Made by a program: the position numbers and the translations under genes. A stretch of DNA of 64,000 nucleotides from Reyranella sp. (GTDB lineage Bacteria; Pseudomonadota; Alphaproteobacteria; Reyranellales; Reyranellaceae). Below, in pieces: positions 45,742 through 54,872 of the stretch (position 1 is its first letter; each line of letters opens with the position of its first letter). The stretch is taken from the NCBI RefSeq assembly GCF_017305915.1, contig NZ_JAFKJN010000005.1, forward strand, positions 328,203-392,202, in the 5' to 3' direction. The notes under the pieces were generated by a model. The model ran no database searches, was not told where the DNA came from, and saw only the letters and a program-made list of their open reading frames with translations.

Positions 45742-46515
45742 TCAAAAGTAGTCTTGGATCGCGTCAAGCACCGCGGCCGGCTTCTCCTGTCCGACCGCAT
45801 GGCCCGCCCGGCCGATCCGGACGAGCTTCGATTTGGATATCGCCTTTTTGAAGGCATCGCCATAGACCGGCGGGATCAGCACGTCCTCCCGGCCCCAGAC
45901 GATCAGCGTCCTGGCCGTGACCCGGTACAGCCGCCCCGCCAGTCCCCGATCGGGGATCGGGAACAGGAGCTTGCCGGCCATGCCCAGCCGCCGGGCATTC
46001 ATGACCAGGAATTGTTTCAGGAATTCGATGTCGCCCATGTCGCCGCCGCCCGCAGTCAGGATCCGGCGGCCCGCCTCGGCGTCGTGGAACAAGAGCGACG
46101 GCAGCTCGTAGGGCAGCTTGGCGAAGATGTCGGCGATCGGATGGTCGTCGAGCCACAGCCCGGCCGGCGCCAGCAGGCAGAGCTTCTCGATCTCGGTGTG
46201 GGCGATCGCCGCCATCTCAGCCGCGATCATGCCGCCCATCGAATGGCCGACCACGATGGGCTTGCTGAGCTTCAGTTTCTCCAGCACGTCGAGCGCATGC
46301 AGCGTCACGTCGAGCATGTCGCGCAAGCCCTCCTCGCCCTCCGACCGGCCGTAGCCCGGCAGCAGGGGCGCGGAGACGCGATACTTGGTGGCCAACGCCG
46401 CGATCAGCGGATCGTTCGGCATGTGGCCGCCGGCGCCGTGGAGGAACAGGAGGTCGCGGCCTTTACCGGTCTGCACCACCTCGATGCGAGTGGGCGGATT
46501 CTTGAACGTCAGCAT
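45742..46515 (-). CDS. Alpha/beta-hydrolase
   Basis: 257 residues. HGAGGHMPN oxyanion loop (26-34), nucleophile Ser92 in VGHSMGG, acid Asp in VWGREDVLIPP, base His in GRAGHAVGQEKP. It resembles the MhpC/BphD-like C-C or lactone hydrolases in layout. Minus-strand neighbours upstream are the third luciferase-like enzyme and an enoyl-CoA hydratase, so a catabolic sequence is plausible. Substrate unknown. Confidence 0.84.
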   Translation of the reverse strand: MLTFKNPPTRIEVVQTGKGRDLLFLHGAGGHMPNDPLIAALATKYRVSAPLLPGYGRSEGEEGLRDMLDVTLHALDVLEKLKLSKPIVVGHSMGGMIAAEMAAIAHTEIEKLCLLAPAGLWLDDHPIADIFAKLPYELPSLLFHDAEAGRRILTAGGGDMGDIEFLKQFLVMNARRLGMAGKLLFPIPDRGLAGRLYRVTARTLIVWGREDVLIPPVYGDAFKKAISKSKLVRIGRAGHAVGQEKPAAVLDAIQDYF

Positions 46516-46516
46516 C

Positions 46517-46606
46517 GTGTCATTCCGAGTCGCGCGGGGTAATCCCCGCGCTTCAGCGAGGACTCTATGGATTGCGGAAAGACCCCTCGCAAAGCCTCGG
46601 GGTGAC
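46517..46606. repeat. Extragenic palindrome, family A-like (diverged)
   Basis: TGTCATTCCGAG at the left and CTCGGGGTGAC at the right are family A ends; inside is the 8-bp hairpin GCGCGGGG-TAAT-CCCCGCGC (46532-46551). It lies between the luciferase-like gene and the hydrolase on the minus strand and overlaps the hydrolase leader. Confidence 0.65.
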
Positions 46607-46618
46607 GGCCACGGGCCG

Positions 46619-47851
46619 TCATTCGGCAGCGATCCGCGTCGGCACCGGCTCGTGCATGGGATGGCACCAGAAGCGGTCATCGTGATTCTTCCAGTCCGGC
46701 CACAGGTTGCGCAGATGCGGCATCACCTTCTCGGCGAACAGCCTGGTCGAATGGCGCACCTTGTCGTCGGGCATGTCGCCGATATGCAGCAGGCAGAAGA
46801 CGTTGCCCACCCGCAGCGTCTTGATCAGCTCCTCCATCTGCTGGCGCACCGTCTCGGGCGAGCCGGCGACGATGTAGCGGCCCTCGGTCAGGTCCTTCCA
46901 GCTCATGCTGGGATAGTCGCGGCCGGTGCCCGGCGCGAACTGCGACAGCGCGCCGGTCTGGATGGTCTTGATGGTGCGATAGCCCGGCGCGTCGGCGAAG
47001 CCCGGATAGACGTGCAGGCAGCGATTGTAGAAGTAGCTGACATGCGGGCCGTACAGCCGCTCGGCCTCTTCATCGGTGTCGGCGACGCAGATCACCTGGG
47101 CGAAGCCCGCACGGTAGGGCGATTCGTCGGCCTTCCGCTCGGCCACCCGCTTCCAGTAGCCCTCCATCAGCAGCTTGGCGCGCAGGTAGCCCGAGTAGCT
47201 GAGGTACGAATAGGAATAGGTGTTGTCGAGGCAGAAGTCGTAGGTCTCGACCGAGCCGCCGCCCGGGATGAAGACCGGCGGCGGATTCTGGATCGGCTTG
47301 GGCCAGCAATTGACGTAGCGCAGCTTGGTGTAGCGGCCGTTGAAGGCGAACGGCTCGTCGGCCGCCCAGGCCTTGCGGATCAGCTCGTGCGCCTCGGCAT
47401 ACTTCTCGCGGGTCAGCGACGGTATCGTGCCGTAGGCGTAGTTGGTGTCCATCGACGTCCCGACCGGAAAGCCCGCGATCAGCCGGCCGCCCGACAGGAC
47501 GTCGAGCATGGCCATCTCCTCCGCCACGCGCAGCGGCGGATTGTAGAGCGCGATCGAGTTGCCCAGCACGACCAGCGCCGCCTTCGAGGTCCGCCGCGTC
47601 AAGGTCGCCGCCATGATGTTGGGCGACGGCATCAGGCCGTAGGCATTGGCGTGATGCTCGTTCACGCCGATGCCGTCGAAGCCCACCTTCTCGGCGTACT
47701 CGAGCTGGTCGAGATACTGGTGGTAGGCGATGTGACCCAGCTCCGGCTGGTACATCCTGTTGGGCAGATCGACCCAGACCGAGCGGTGCTTCTGCCGGAA
47801 GTCGTCCGGCATGTGCGGCCAGGGCATCAGGTGAAACCAGGTGAACTTCAT
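46619..47851 (-). CDS. LLM-class flavin-dependent oxidoreductase (third)
   Basis: 410 residues, the long subgroup of the luciferase-like family. EYAEKVGFDGIGVNEHHANAYGLMPSPN, TSKAALVVLGNSIALYNPPLRVAEEMAMLD and GRLIAGFPVGTSMDTNYAYG match the bacterial luciferase alkanal-type fold with FMN site. The C-terminal GRYIVAGSPETVRQQMEELI is typical. No F420-specific feature is seen, so FMN with a separate reductase is likely. Minus-strand unit with the enoyl-CoA hydratase upstream and the hydrolase downstream. Substrate unknown. Confidence 0.88.
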   Translation of the reverse strand: MKFTWFHLMPWPHMPDDFRQKHRSVWVDLPNRMYQPELGHIAYHQYLDQLEYAEKVGFDGIGVNEHHANAYGLMPSPNIMAATLTRRTSKAALVVLGNSIALYNPPLRVAEEMAMLDVLSGGRLIAGFPVGTSMDTNYAYGTIPSLTREKYAEAHELIRKAWAADEPFAFNGRYTKLRYVNCWPKPIQNPPPVFIPGGGSVETYDFCLDNTYSYSYLSYSGYLRAKLLMEGYWKRVAERKADESPYRAGFAQVICVADTDEEAERLYGPHVSYFYNRCLHVYPGFADAPGYRTIKTIQTGALSQFAPGTGRDYPSMSWKDLTEGRYIVAGSPETVRQQMEELIKTLRVGNVFCLLHIGDMPDDKVRHSTRLFAEKVMPHLRNLWPDWKNHDDRFWCHPMHEPVPTRIAAE

Positions 47852-47865
47852 CGCATCCCTCCCTC

Positions 47866-47950
47866 GTCGTCCCGACCGGAGCGCAGCGGAGTGGAGGGAC
47901 CTCTTTTCGCGGCCGACGAAAAGAGGCCCCTCGGCTTCGCTCGGTGCGAC
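47866..47950. repeat. Extragenic palindrome, family A-like, with 10-bp stem
   Basis: GTCGTCCCGACC...and ...CTCGGTGCGAC outer ends flank CCTCTTTTCG (47900-47909), a 7-nt loop and CGAAAAGAGG (47917-47926). It lies between the enoyl-CoA hydratase and luciferase-like genes on the minus strand and may be a partial terminator. Confidence 0.65.
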
Positions 47951-47958
47951 GGCAGCAT

Positions 47959-48789
47959 CTATCGCCCCGTGAACTTGGGTTCGCGCTTCTCGAGGAAGGC
48001 CTTGATGCCCTCCTTCATGTCCTCGGTCTGCATCAGCGGCAGGAGCTGCAGGAAGACGTGATGAACATGCTCGTTGAACGGCTCGTTCCAGGCCATGCGC
48101 ATCATGCGCTTGGCCGCCTGGATGGCGAGCGGCGCGTTGGCCGCGATCTCCAGCGCCAGCTCGCGGGCGGTGCCCATCACCTCGGCGTCGGGCACGACGC
48201 GGTTGACCAGCCCCAGCTCGAGCGACTGCTGCGCGTTCAGCGTGCGTCCGGTGAAGATCAGCTCGGACGCCTTGGCCCAGCCCAGCATGCGCGGCAGGTA
48301 CCAGGTGCCGCCCGACTCGGGCAGCACGCCGCGCTTGGCGTAGGAGGCCGCCAGCTTGGCCGATTGCGCCATGACGCGAATGTCGGCCCCGAGCGCCAGG
48401 TCGAGACCGTAGCCCGCGGCCGAGCCGTTGAGGGCGGCAATCACCGGCTTGTCGAGCGCGTGCAGCACCGGCGGCGGCGTGTTGCGCAGATCGATGTTGG
48501 TCGGCGTGGCGCCCGAGCCGACCGAGAGATTGTCGGTGCCCTTGCTCTGCGCCTCGAGGTTCAGGCCGGCGCAGAAGGCGCGGCCGGTGCCGGTGAGGAT
48601 GATCACCCGCACCTCGCGATCCTCCGCTGCCTTCACCAGCGCATCGGTGAGCTGCTTCAGCATCGGGCCGGAGATGGTGTTCATGCGCTGCGGCGCGTTC
48701 AGCGTCACGGTCGCGATCGGCCCATCGACGCGATACAGCAGCTCTTCCGGCATGACCTGCGATGCAGGCTGAGCCGCAAATTGGCTCAT
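47959..48789 (-). CDS. Enoyl-CoA hydratase/isomerase (third)
   Basis: 276 residues, crotonase fold. ATVTLNAPQRMNTIS, GRAFCAGLNLEAQSKG, AALNGSAAGYGLDLALGADIRV, then YAKRGVLPESGGTWYLPRMLGW, where Glu in PES is the expected catalytic residue. No signal peptide. Heads a minus-strand series with the luciferase-like oxidoreductase, the alpha/beta hydrolase and two secreted proteins. Exact substrate unknown. Confidence 0.87.
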   Translation of the reverse strand: MSQFAAQPASQVMPEELLYRVDGPIATVTLNAPQRMNTISGPMLKQLTDALVKAAEDREVRVIILTGTGRAFCAGLNLEAQSKGTDNLSVGSGATPTNIDLRNTPPPVLHALDKPVIAALNGSAAGYGLDLALGADIRVMAQSAKLAASYAKRGVLPESGGTWYLPRMLGWAKASELIFTGRTLNAQQSLELGLVNRVVPDAEVMGTARELALEIAANAPLAIQAAKRMMRMAWNEPFNEHVHHVFLQLLPLMQTEDMKEGIKAFLEKREPKFTGR

Positions 48790-48843
48790 GTTTCCTCCCT
48801 CCGGGGTTTGCCGGTATGGTGGCGCAGGAGAACAACGTACGCC

Positions 48844-49893
48844 ATGCAAAATCGGTTCATCGATCTCTACAGCGACACCAAGACCAAACCCTCGCCCGGC
48901 ATGCGGAAAGCCATGGCCGAGGCCGACGTGGGTGACGAGCAGAAGTACGAGGACCCCACCGTCAACCGGTTGCGCGACCGGATCTGCGAGATCCTGGGTA
49001 AGGAGGACGCCGTCTTCATGCCGAGCGGCACGATGTGCAACCAGGCCGCCATCCGCGTCCATTGCCGGCTGGGCGACGAGGTGATCGCCGACAGGACCGC
49101 CCACATCATCAACGCCGAGACCGGCGGCACGGCGGCCAATTCCGGCGTCATGATCCGCATGCTCGACGGCCCCAACGGCGTGTTCACCGCCGACCAGGTG
49201 AAGGCCGCCCTGCGCGATCCCAACAGCCGCAACGCCCCGCGTTCGCGGCTGGTCTCGGTCGAGAACACCTCCAACGGCGGCTTCGGCACGGTATGGCCGT
49301 TGGCGACGCTGCAGGGTGTGTCGAAGGTCGCGCACGATGCTGGCCTCGCGGTCCACATGGACGGCGCGCGGCTGTGCAACGCCGCCGTGAAGTCCGGCAC
49401 CAAAGCCCGTGACTATGCCGCCTGCACCGATTCGCTGTGGCTCGACTACACCAAGGGCCTGGGCGCGCCGGTCGGCGCGAGCCTCGCCGGCTCCAAGGAT
49501 TTCATCAAGGAAGCCTGGCGCCAGAAGCAGATGCTGGGCGGCTCGATGCGCCAGTCGGGCGTGATCGCCGCGGCCGCGCTCTATGCCCTGGAGCACAACT
49601 GGGATCGCCTGGCCGAGGATCATGACAACGCCCACCATCTCGCGGCCGGCCTCGCCAACGTCAGGGGCCTCGACTGCGACGTCGCCAAGATGCAGACCAA
49701 CCTGGTGTTCTTCGAGATCAAGAAGCCGGGAATGACCGGCGCGCAGTTCGTCGCCGCCTGCAACGAGCGCGGCGTCGGCATGGGCACCAGCGCCGGCAGC
49801 ACCACGCGCATCCGGGCCGTGACGCATCTCGACGTCAACCGTGCCGACATCGACGCCGCGCTCAAGGTCATCAGCGACGTGATGGCGGCGTGA
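48844..49893 (+). CDS. Threonine aldolase-like PLP enzyme
   Basis: 349 residues, low-specificity L-threonine aldolase family. DLYSDTKTKPSPGMRKAM N-terminus, MPSGTMCNQAAI (phosphate site), HMDGARLCNAA (Asp173 and Arg176), and PLP Lys204 in LDYTKGLGAPVG. It cleaves threonine or other beta-hydroxy amino acids to glycine and an aldehyde; relatives act on phenylserine types. It overlaps the next gene by 4 nt (GTGA), coupling it to a putative aldehyde-oxidising large subunit, which could use the aldehyde released. Confidence 0.88.
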   Translation: MQNRFIDLYSDTKTKPSPGMRKAMAEADVGDEQKYEDPTVNRLRDRICEILGKEDAVFMPSGTMCNQAAIRVHCRLGDEVIADRTAHIINAETGGTAANSGVMIRMLDGPNGVFTADQVKAALRDPNSRNAPRSRLVSVENTSNGGFGTVWPLATLQGVSKVAHDAGLAVHMDGARLCNAAVKSGTKARDYAACTDSLWLDYTKGLGAPVGASLAGSKDFIKEAWRQKQMLGGSMRQSGVIAAAALYALEHNWDRLAEDHDNAHHLAAGLANVRGLDCDVAKMQTNLVFFEIKKPGMTGAQFVAACNERGVGMGTSAGSTTRIRAVTHLDVNRADIDAALKVISDVMAA

Positions 49894-52166
49894 GCATCGG
49901 CCAGCCGCTCGAGCGGCGCGAGGACCAGCGTTTCCTCACCGGGCGCGGCCGCTACACCGAGAACACCGCACCGCGCGAGGCGCTCGCGGTGCTGTTCGTG
50001 CGCTCGCCGCACGCCCATGCGCGGATCGTCGGCATCGACAAGGCCGAGGCGCTGGCCCTGCCCGGCATCGCGGCGATCTACACCGCCGAGGACACGGCCG
50101 CCGACAGGCTCGGCCACCTGCCCTGCATCAGCGAGATCAAGGACGCCGCAGGCAACCGCCATCGCGAGCCGCCGCACCTGCCGATGCCGGTCGGCAAGGT
50201 CCGCCATGTCGGCGACATCGCCGCGATGATCGTCGCCGAAACGCTCGACCAGGCGCGCGACGCCGCCGAGATGTTGGCGATCGACTACGATCCCCTGCCC
50301 GCCGTCGTCACCGTTGCCCAGGCCTTGGCGCCCGGCGCGCCGCTGGTCCACGACGAGGCGCCCGGCAACCTGATGTGCCTGTGGCCGCGCGGCGACGAAG
50401 CCGCAACTGCTGCCGCCTTCGCCCAGGCCGCGCATGTCTCGACGCTGTCGATCCGCTCGCCGCGCCAGGTCGTGCACTACATGGAGACGCGCGCCGCATG
50501 GTCGGCCTGGGACGCGGCCGAGGACCTCGTCACCGTCACCTTCGCCTCGCAGGGCGTGCAGATCCCGCATCGGCTGATGTGCGAGAAGGTCCTCGACCTG
50601 CCGAAGGACAAGCTGCGGCTGGTGACTCAGGACGTCGGCGGCGGCTTCGGGCCGAAGTATCCGATCTCTCCCGAGTCGTCGCTGATCGCCTGGGCGACAC
50701 GCAAGCTCAGGCGCGGGCTGCGCTGGAGCGCCGATCGCGCCGAGCATGCGCTGTCCGACAGTCATTCGCGCGACCTCGTCGCCTCGGCCGAGCTGGCGCT
50801 CGACGCCGACGGCAGGTTCCTCGGGCTGCGCGTGAAGGCCGAGGCGAACTTCGGCGCCTACCTGTCGATGTTCGCGCCGTCGATCCCGACCACCGGCCTC
50901 GCCAAGGTGATGTCGGGTCTCTACCGCATCCCGGCGATGCACATCCTGTTCGACTGCGCCTTCACCAACACCGTGCCGGTCGACGCCATCCGCGGGGCCG
51001 GCAAGCCCGAGGCGCTGTTCCTGCTCGAGCGGCTGATCGACATCGCCGCCCGCGAGACCGGCCGGACGGCGGCCGACCTGCGCCGGATCAATTTCCTGCA
51101 CGGTAGCGACATGCCGTACAAGGCGGCCAGCGGCTACACCTACGATGCCGCCGATGCGCCGCGCCTGTTCGAGACGGCGCTGAGGGCGGCCGACGAAGCA
51201 GGCTTCGCCGCGCGCCGCGCCGCCAGCGAGGCCAGGGGCAAGCTGCGCGGCCTGGGCGTCGCCTGCCACCTGCACGGCACCGGCGGCATCGCCGACGAAC
51301 ATGCCGTGATCCAGGTGACGCCCGATCGGCTGATCGCGTATGCCGGCACACAGAGCCAGGGCCAGGGGCACGAGACGGTCTTCGCGCAGGTCGTCGCCGA
51401 GGGCCTCGGCGTGCCGGTCGAGCGCATCGAGGTCCGCCAGGGCGACACCCGCACCATCCCGCATGGCGGCGGCACCGGCGGCTCTTCGTCGACCATCATC
51501 AGCGGCACGACCTTGAAGCGCGCGGCCGACGTGGTGATCCAGCGCGGCCGCGAAACAGCCGCCGAGCGGCTGGAGACGGCGCCGGCCGACATCGCCTATC
51601 GCGATGGGCAGTTCGAGGTGGTCGGCACCGACCGCCGCATCGGCCTGTTCGAGCTGGCGGCGTGGAAGCCGTTCGAGGGCGATGCCACGTTCGCCGACAA
51701 GATCGAGACCTTCCCGACCGCGGTGATGGTCTGCGAGGTCGAGATCGATCGCGACACCGGCGCCGTGACGCTCGACAGGCTGACCGAGGTCGCGGACTGC
51801 GGCGTGGTGATCAACCCGCGACTGCTGGCGGGCCAGCTCCACGGCGGCATCGCCCACGGCGTCGGCAATGCGCTGATGGAGGAAGCGAAGTACGACGAGG
51901 AGACGGGACAGCTCCTGACCGCGACCCTGATGGACTATGCGCTTCCGCGTGCCGACGACCTGCCGTCGATGGCGATCGAGACCATCGTCACGCCCTCGCC
52001 CAATAACTTCATGGGCCTGAAGGGCGTCGGCGAGCTGCCGACCAACGGCGCGCCGGCAGCGGTGGCCAATGCCGTGCTCGATGCGCTGGCGCCGTTCGGC
52101 GTGCGCCATCTCGACATGCCGATCACGGCCGAGAAGGTCTGGCAAGCGCTCGCCAAGGGCCGGTAA
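49890..52166 (+). CDS. Xanthine-dehydrogenase-family molybdopterin large subunit, lone
   Basis: 758 residues from a GTG start overlapping the threonine aldolase stop. Large-subunit pattern of CoxL/XdhB-type enzymes: RREDQRFLTGRGRYTEN, DVGGGFGPKYP, GGGTGGSSSTI, and GLKGVGELPTNGAP with the Glu that acts as general base. The gene carries no Fe-S or FAD subunit nearby, although active enzymes normally need a 2Fe-2S small and FAD medium subunit. Either partners are encoded elsewhere or the protein uses a general electron acceptor. Coupling to the aldolase suggests aldehyde oxidation. Confidence 0.87.
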   Translation: MSIGQPLERREDQRFLTGRGRYTENTAPREALAVLFVRSPHAHARIVGIDKAEALALPGIAAIYTAEDTAADRLGHLPCISEIKDAAGNRHREPPHLPMPVGKVRHVGDIAAMIVAETLDQARDAAEMLAIDYDPLPAVVTVAQALAPGAPLVHDEAPGNLMCLWPRGDEAATAAAFAQAAHVSTLSIRSPRQVVHYMETRAAWSAWDAAEDLVTVTFASQGVQIPHRLMCEKVLDLPKDKLRLVTQDVGGGFGPKYPISPESSLIAWATRKLRRGLRWSADRAEHALSDSHSRDLVASAELALDADGRFLGLRVKAEANFGAYLSMFAPSIPTTGLAKVMSGLYRIPAMHILFDCAFTNTVPVDAIRGAGKPEALFLLERLIDIAARETGRTAADLRRINFLHGSDMPYKAASGYTYDAADAPRLFETALRAADEAGFAARRAASEARGKLRGLGVACHLHGTGGIADEHAVIQVTPDRLIAYAGTQSQGQGHETVFAQVVAEGLGVPVERIEVRQGDTRTIPHGGGTGGSSSTIISGTTLKRAADVVIQRGRETAAERLETAPADIAYRDGQFEVVGTDRRIGLFELAAWKPFEGDATFADKIETFPTAVMVCEVEIDRDTGAVTLDRLTEVADCGVVINPRLLAGQLHGGIAHGVGNALMEEAKYDEETGQLLTATLMDYALPRADDLPSMAIETIVTPSPNNFMGLKGVGELPTNGAPAAVANAVLDALAPFGVRHLDMPITAEKVWQALAKGR

Positions 52167-52558
52167 AAGTCCACGATCGTCCACCGGAGCGGACTTCTGA
52201 CTGGACTCCCAAGTCTTTGATGGATCAGCGTTTTCGCCCGAGAGTCCACGAATCCACCGACACCCCCCACCCCCTCGAAAAACACCCGCTTTCGCCGCCA
52301 AGCGGCGATAGCGGAGGACGAGGGCAACGGCGATGGGCGCAACGCGACTGATCATGCGCGCCACACTGCATCAGGGCGCGCCGAACACCTATTACGGGCA
52401 ATGGACTGGCTTTTTTTCTAAGAAATTAGGGCTCGAATCGGTAGTCCATTGCCCATAATGGAATCGCCACGCGGCGGGTTATCCACAAAGTGAGCAGCCT
52501 TCCGCCCCAGTCAAAAGGGGAGGATTGCGGCGCGCGATTCAGCAAGACCAATTTCGCT
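52167..52558. other. A/T-richer intergenic stretch with palindrome and DnaA-box-like site
   Basis: 392 bp between the large-subunit gene and cbpM stop. It contains the palindrome at 52391-52459 (see next), TTATCCACA at 52479-52487, which is the DnaA-box consensus, and T- and A-rich tracts unlike the surroundings. A 41-codon frame from 52336 crosses the palindrome and lacks a ribosome site. No gene is supported. Confidence 0.5.
52391..52459. repeat. 17-bp inverted repeat with A/T-rich loop
   Basis: ATTACGGGCAATGGACT (52391-52407) and its complement at 52443-52459 pair at 16 of 17 positions. The 35-nt loop contains TTTTTTTC and TTTCT-A-AGAAA, a second small stem. Such a structure is rare in this G+C-rich window. 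It might be a mobile-element end, a cruciform or a regulatory hairpin; no second copy is seen. Confidence 0.7.
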
Positions 52559-52888
52559 CTAAGTGCGGCCGAGGCGGCGCAGCGCGGCGGCGAGGGCTTC
52601 GCGGATCTCGACGGGCTGCGCGGCGATCGCGTGCGCCAGCAGGTCGAGCTGGCCGCGCAGGGTGTGGACCTGGTCGACCAGGCCGACGATCGTCTCGACC
52701 GCCTCGTTGTCGAAGCCGATGTCGCCCTCGAGCTCGGCCAGCAGGCGCACGCGCGCCACGTCGATCTGCTCGAAGCTCCAGGCGTCACCGCTGCCGGTCG
52801 GCCGCAGCAGGCCACGCGCCACCCAGCGCTCGACATGCATCGCGGTCAGCCGGTCGTGCAGGCTGAGCAGCTCGGCGAGCGTGGTCAT
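52559..52888 (-). CDS. cbpM: Chaperone modulator CbpM (MerR-like)
   Basis: 109 residues from ATG 52886-52888; an upstream in-frame start exists but lies in cbpA. The MerR-like HTH ([15 protein letters not shown]) is followed by [39 protein letters not shown], the CbpM C-terminal helix. CbpM binds CbpA's J-domain and blocks its co-chaperone and DNA-binding activity. It overlaps the cbpA stop by 4 nt (ATGA), as in the E. coli cbpAM operon. Confidence 0.83.
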   Translation of the reverse strand: MTTLAELLSLHDRLTAMHVERWVARGLLRPTGSGDAWSFEQIDVARVRLLAELEGDIGFDNEAVETIVGLVDQVHTLRGQLDLLAHAIAAQPVEIREALAAALRRLGRT

Positions 52889-53844
52889 GTGAACGGCTCC
52901 ATCGCCGCGCGCGGATCGTACGCCTTGCCTTGCTCCCACGACTGGAGGAATTCCTTGAACTTGTCGTCGGGCGCGTCGGGCAGCACGACCTTGAGCTTCA
53001 CATACTGGTCGCCGCGCTGCTTGGTGCGGCGGTCGAGCAGGCCGCGGCCCTTGAGCCGCAGCGACTTGCCGGTGTTGGAGCCGGCCGGGATGTTCAGCAT
53101 CACCGGGCCGCCGACCGTCGGCACCTTGACCTTGCCGCCCAACGCCGCCTCGGTGACGGTGACCGGCAGCTCGACATGGACGTCGTTGTCGCGCGGCTCG
53201 AAGAAGGGATGCGGCTGCACGCGGATCTCGACATAGGCGTCGCCCGCGGGCTGGCCCTCGCGGCCGGGCATGCCCTGCCCCTTCAGCCTGAGCGTCGTGC
53301 CGTCGGCGGTGCCCTCGGGCACGTCGATGTCGAGCGTGCGGCCGTCGGGCAGGCCGACCCGCTGCTTGCCGCCGCGCGCCGCCACCAGGAACGGCACGCT
53401 GAGCGAATAGGTCAGCGGCATGCCGCCCATGTCGAAGCCCTGCTCATCGAAGCCCGGGCGCTCGCCGCCGAAGCCGAAGCCGCGCGCCCCGCCGCTGCGC
53501 TGGCGGAACATCTCGAAGATGTCGCCCATGTCGGCGAAGGATTCGTGGCCCCCGCCGCGGCTGTACTTGAAGCCGCCCGGCCCGCCGGCCGCGTCGCGAT
53601 AGAAGCCGCGCGGCGGCACGTCCTGGCCGGTCGCGTCGATCTCGCCCGCGTCGAAGCGGCGGCGCTTCTCGGCGTCGGAGAGGATTTCGTTGGCCTGGGA
53701 GATTTCCTTGAACTTCGCCTCGGCAGCCTTGTCGCCCGGATTGAGGTCCGGATGGTGCTTCTTGGCGAGCTTGCGGAAGGCCTTGCGGATCTCCTCGTCC
53801 GAGGCGGTCCGGCTCACCCCCAGGACGGTATAGGGATCGCTCAT
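52885..53844 (-). CDS. cbpA: DnaJ-family co-chaperone CbpA
   Basis: 319 residues. J-domain 1-70 with HPD at 31-33 ([10 protein letters not shown]), Gly/Phe-rich linker (about 80-140, [16 protein letters not shown] and later [20 protein letters not shown]), then two DnaJ C-terminal beta-domains from about 145. The Cys-rich zinc repeats of DnaJ are absent, which fits CbpA. It stimulates DnaK and helps protein folding. Translationally coupled to cbpM. Confidence 0.9.
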   Translation of the reverse strand: MSDPYTVLGVSRTASDEEIRKAFRKLAKKHHPDLNPGDKAAEAKFKEISQANEILSDAEKRRRFDAGEIDATGQDVPPRGFYRDAAGGPGGFKYSRGGGHESFADMGDIFEMFRQRSGGARGFGFGGERPGFDEQGFDMGGMPLTYSLSVPFLVAARGGKQRVGLPDGRTLDIDVPEGTADGTTLRLKGQGMPGREGQPAGDAYVEIRVQPHPFFEPRDNDVHVELPVTVTEAALGGKVKVPTVGGPVMLNIPAGSNTGKSLRLKGRGLLDRRTKQRGDQYVKLKVVLPDAPDDKFKEFLQSWEQGKAYDPRAAMEPFT

Positions 53845-53865
53845 GGCCCCAAATATTGTGCGGGT

Positions 53866-54831
53866 TCAGGCGGTTGCAAGGCCCCGCCGGCTCACGGCAT
53901 CGGCGAACAGCCGGTACTTCACCGAATCGACCGAGAGCTCGCGGCCCCAGTTCACGAGGTCGCCCCACGGGTCGTTGAGCTTGCCCAGGCCCGACACGAT
54001 CGCCACCACCGTTCCGACCTCGAGCTTGTGCTGCACCGCCATCAGCCCGCCCACGCCGAGCGCGATGGCGACGGCGGCGTGATACATGAAGTTCATCGCC
54101 AGGTTCATGCTGAACTTGATCTTGTAGATGCCCATGTTCAGCTCGAACACGCGTTGGATGCCCTCCTCTTCCGGCACGCCCCTCGAGACGATGTCGCCGC
54201 CGACGTGACGCAGCGTCGTCACCCGCTCGGCCGCCCGCATGTTGATGGCGTGCTGGAGCATCGGCACGAACAGGAGTTGCGGCAGCAGGAAGCTCGCGCT
54301 CAGCAGCAGCGCCCACCATTCGAGCGAGGTCATGTAGCCGATCACGCTGACCAGGATGCCGACCTGCAGCAGCGGCTCGGAAATCGCCATGCCGACAAAG
54401 CCGCCGATCGGCTCGGCCTCGGACACGACCATGGCGGCGTGCGTACCGGTCTCGCTGTCATCGTCCGGGGTAGCCTCGCTCTTGGCTTCGCGGTTCACGT
54501 CGCGATGCGCGGGCTCGTGCAGGCCGACCTCGCGCAGCGTCCGGCGCAAGGTCCGCACCGCATCCTCGCTGACCCAGCCGCGATAGACGTTGAGCGCCAG
54601 CTTGAAGGCCTGTTCCAGCAGCGCCACGCCGCCATAGGCGATGGCCAGCCACACGATCGTCTCGGTGGCGCCGTTCTTGATGGCGTCGTTGACGATGCGG
54701 CGCTGGATCTCAAGCGGCACGGAGGTCAGCCCGAACACCCCTACCGCCAGCGCTGCGAGCCCGAGTTGGTGCTTACCCGAGGTGCGCAGCACGTAACCCA
54801 TGATCGTGGTTGGAAGCGTGGCTGAGGGCAT
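53866..54831 (-). CDS. ABC-exporter transmembrane domain without ATPase
   Basis: 321 residues. The six hydrophobic segments, SAERVTTLRHVGGDIVSRGVPEEEGIQRVFELN and the final GLGKLNDPWGDLVNWGRELSVDSVKYRLF are the transmembrane half of an ABC-exporter (ABC_membrane fold). The nucleotide-binding domain normally following at about residue 330 is missing; the frame stops cleanly and no NBD gene is adjacent. An insertion of acidic linker (ATPDDDSETGTH) lies near residue 120. It may be a degenerate exporter or may use a separate ATPase. No clear Shine-Dalgarno. Confidence 0.7.
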   Translation of the reverse strand: MPSATLPTTIMGYVLRTSGKHQLGLAALAVGVFGLTSVPLEIQRRIVNDAIKNGATETIVWLAIAYGGVALLEQAFKLALNVYRGWVSEDAVRTLRRTLREVGLHEPAHRDVNREAKSEATPDDDSETGTHAAMVVSEAEPIGGFVGMAISEPLLQVGILVSVIGYMTSLEWWALLLSASFLLPQLLFVPMLQHAINMRAAERVTTLRHVGGDIVSRGVPEEEGIQRVFELNMGIYKIKFSMNLAMNFMYHAAVAIALGVGGLMAVQHKLEVGTVVAIVSGLGKLNDPWGDLVNWGRELSVDSVKYRLFADAVSRRGLATA

Positions 54832-54872
54832 CGCAAGGAAACGCGGAAAGGTTGTCCACGTTCCCTTCTCAT

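Noticed and set aside
49620..52364. 914-codon minus-strand open frame
   Set aside because: Antisense to the molybdopterin-type large subunit, with low-complexity Arg/Gly/Asp sequence and no family similarity.
52430..52459. Possible tRNA-like T-arm (GCTCGAATCGG) in the palindrome loop
   Set aside because: No acceptor stem, anticodon arm or CCA context fits; the sequence is explained by the inverted repeat.
52426..52836. 136-codon minus-strand frame overlapping cbpM and the gap
   Set aside because: A different frame from cbpM, Arg/Ser-rich and running through the palindrome, with no known domain.
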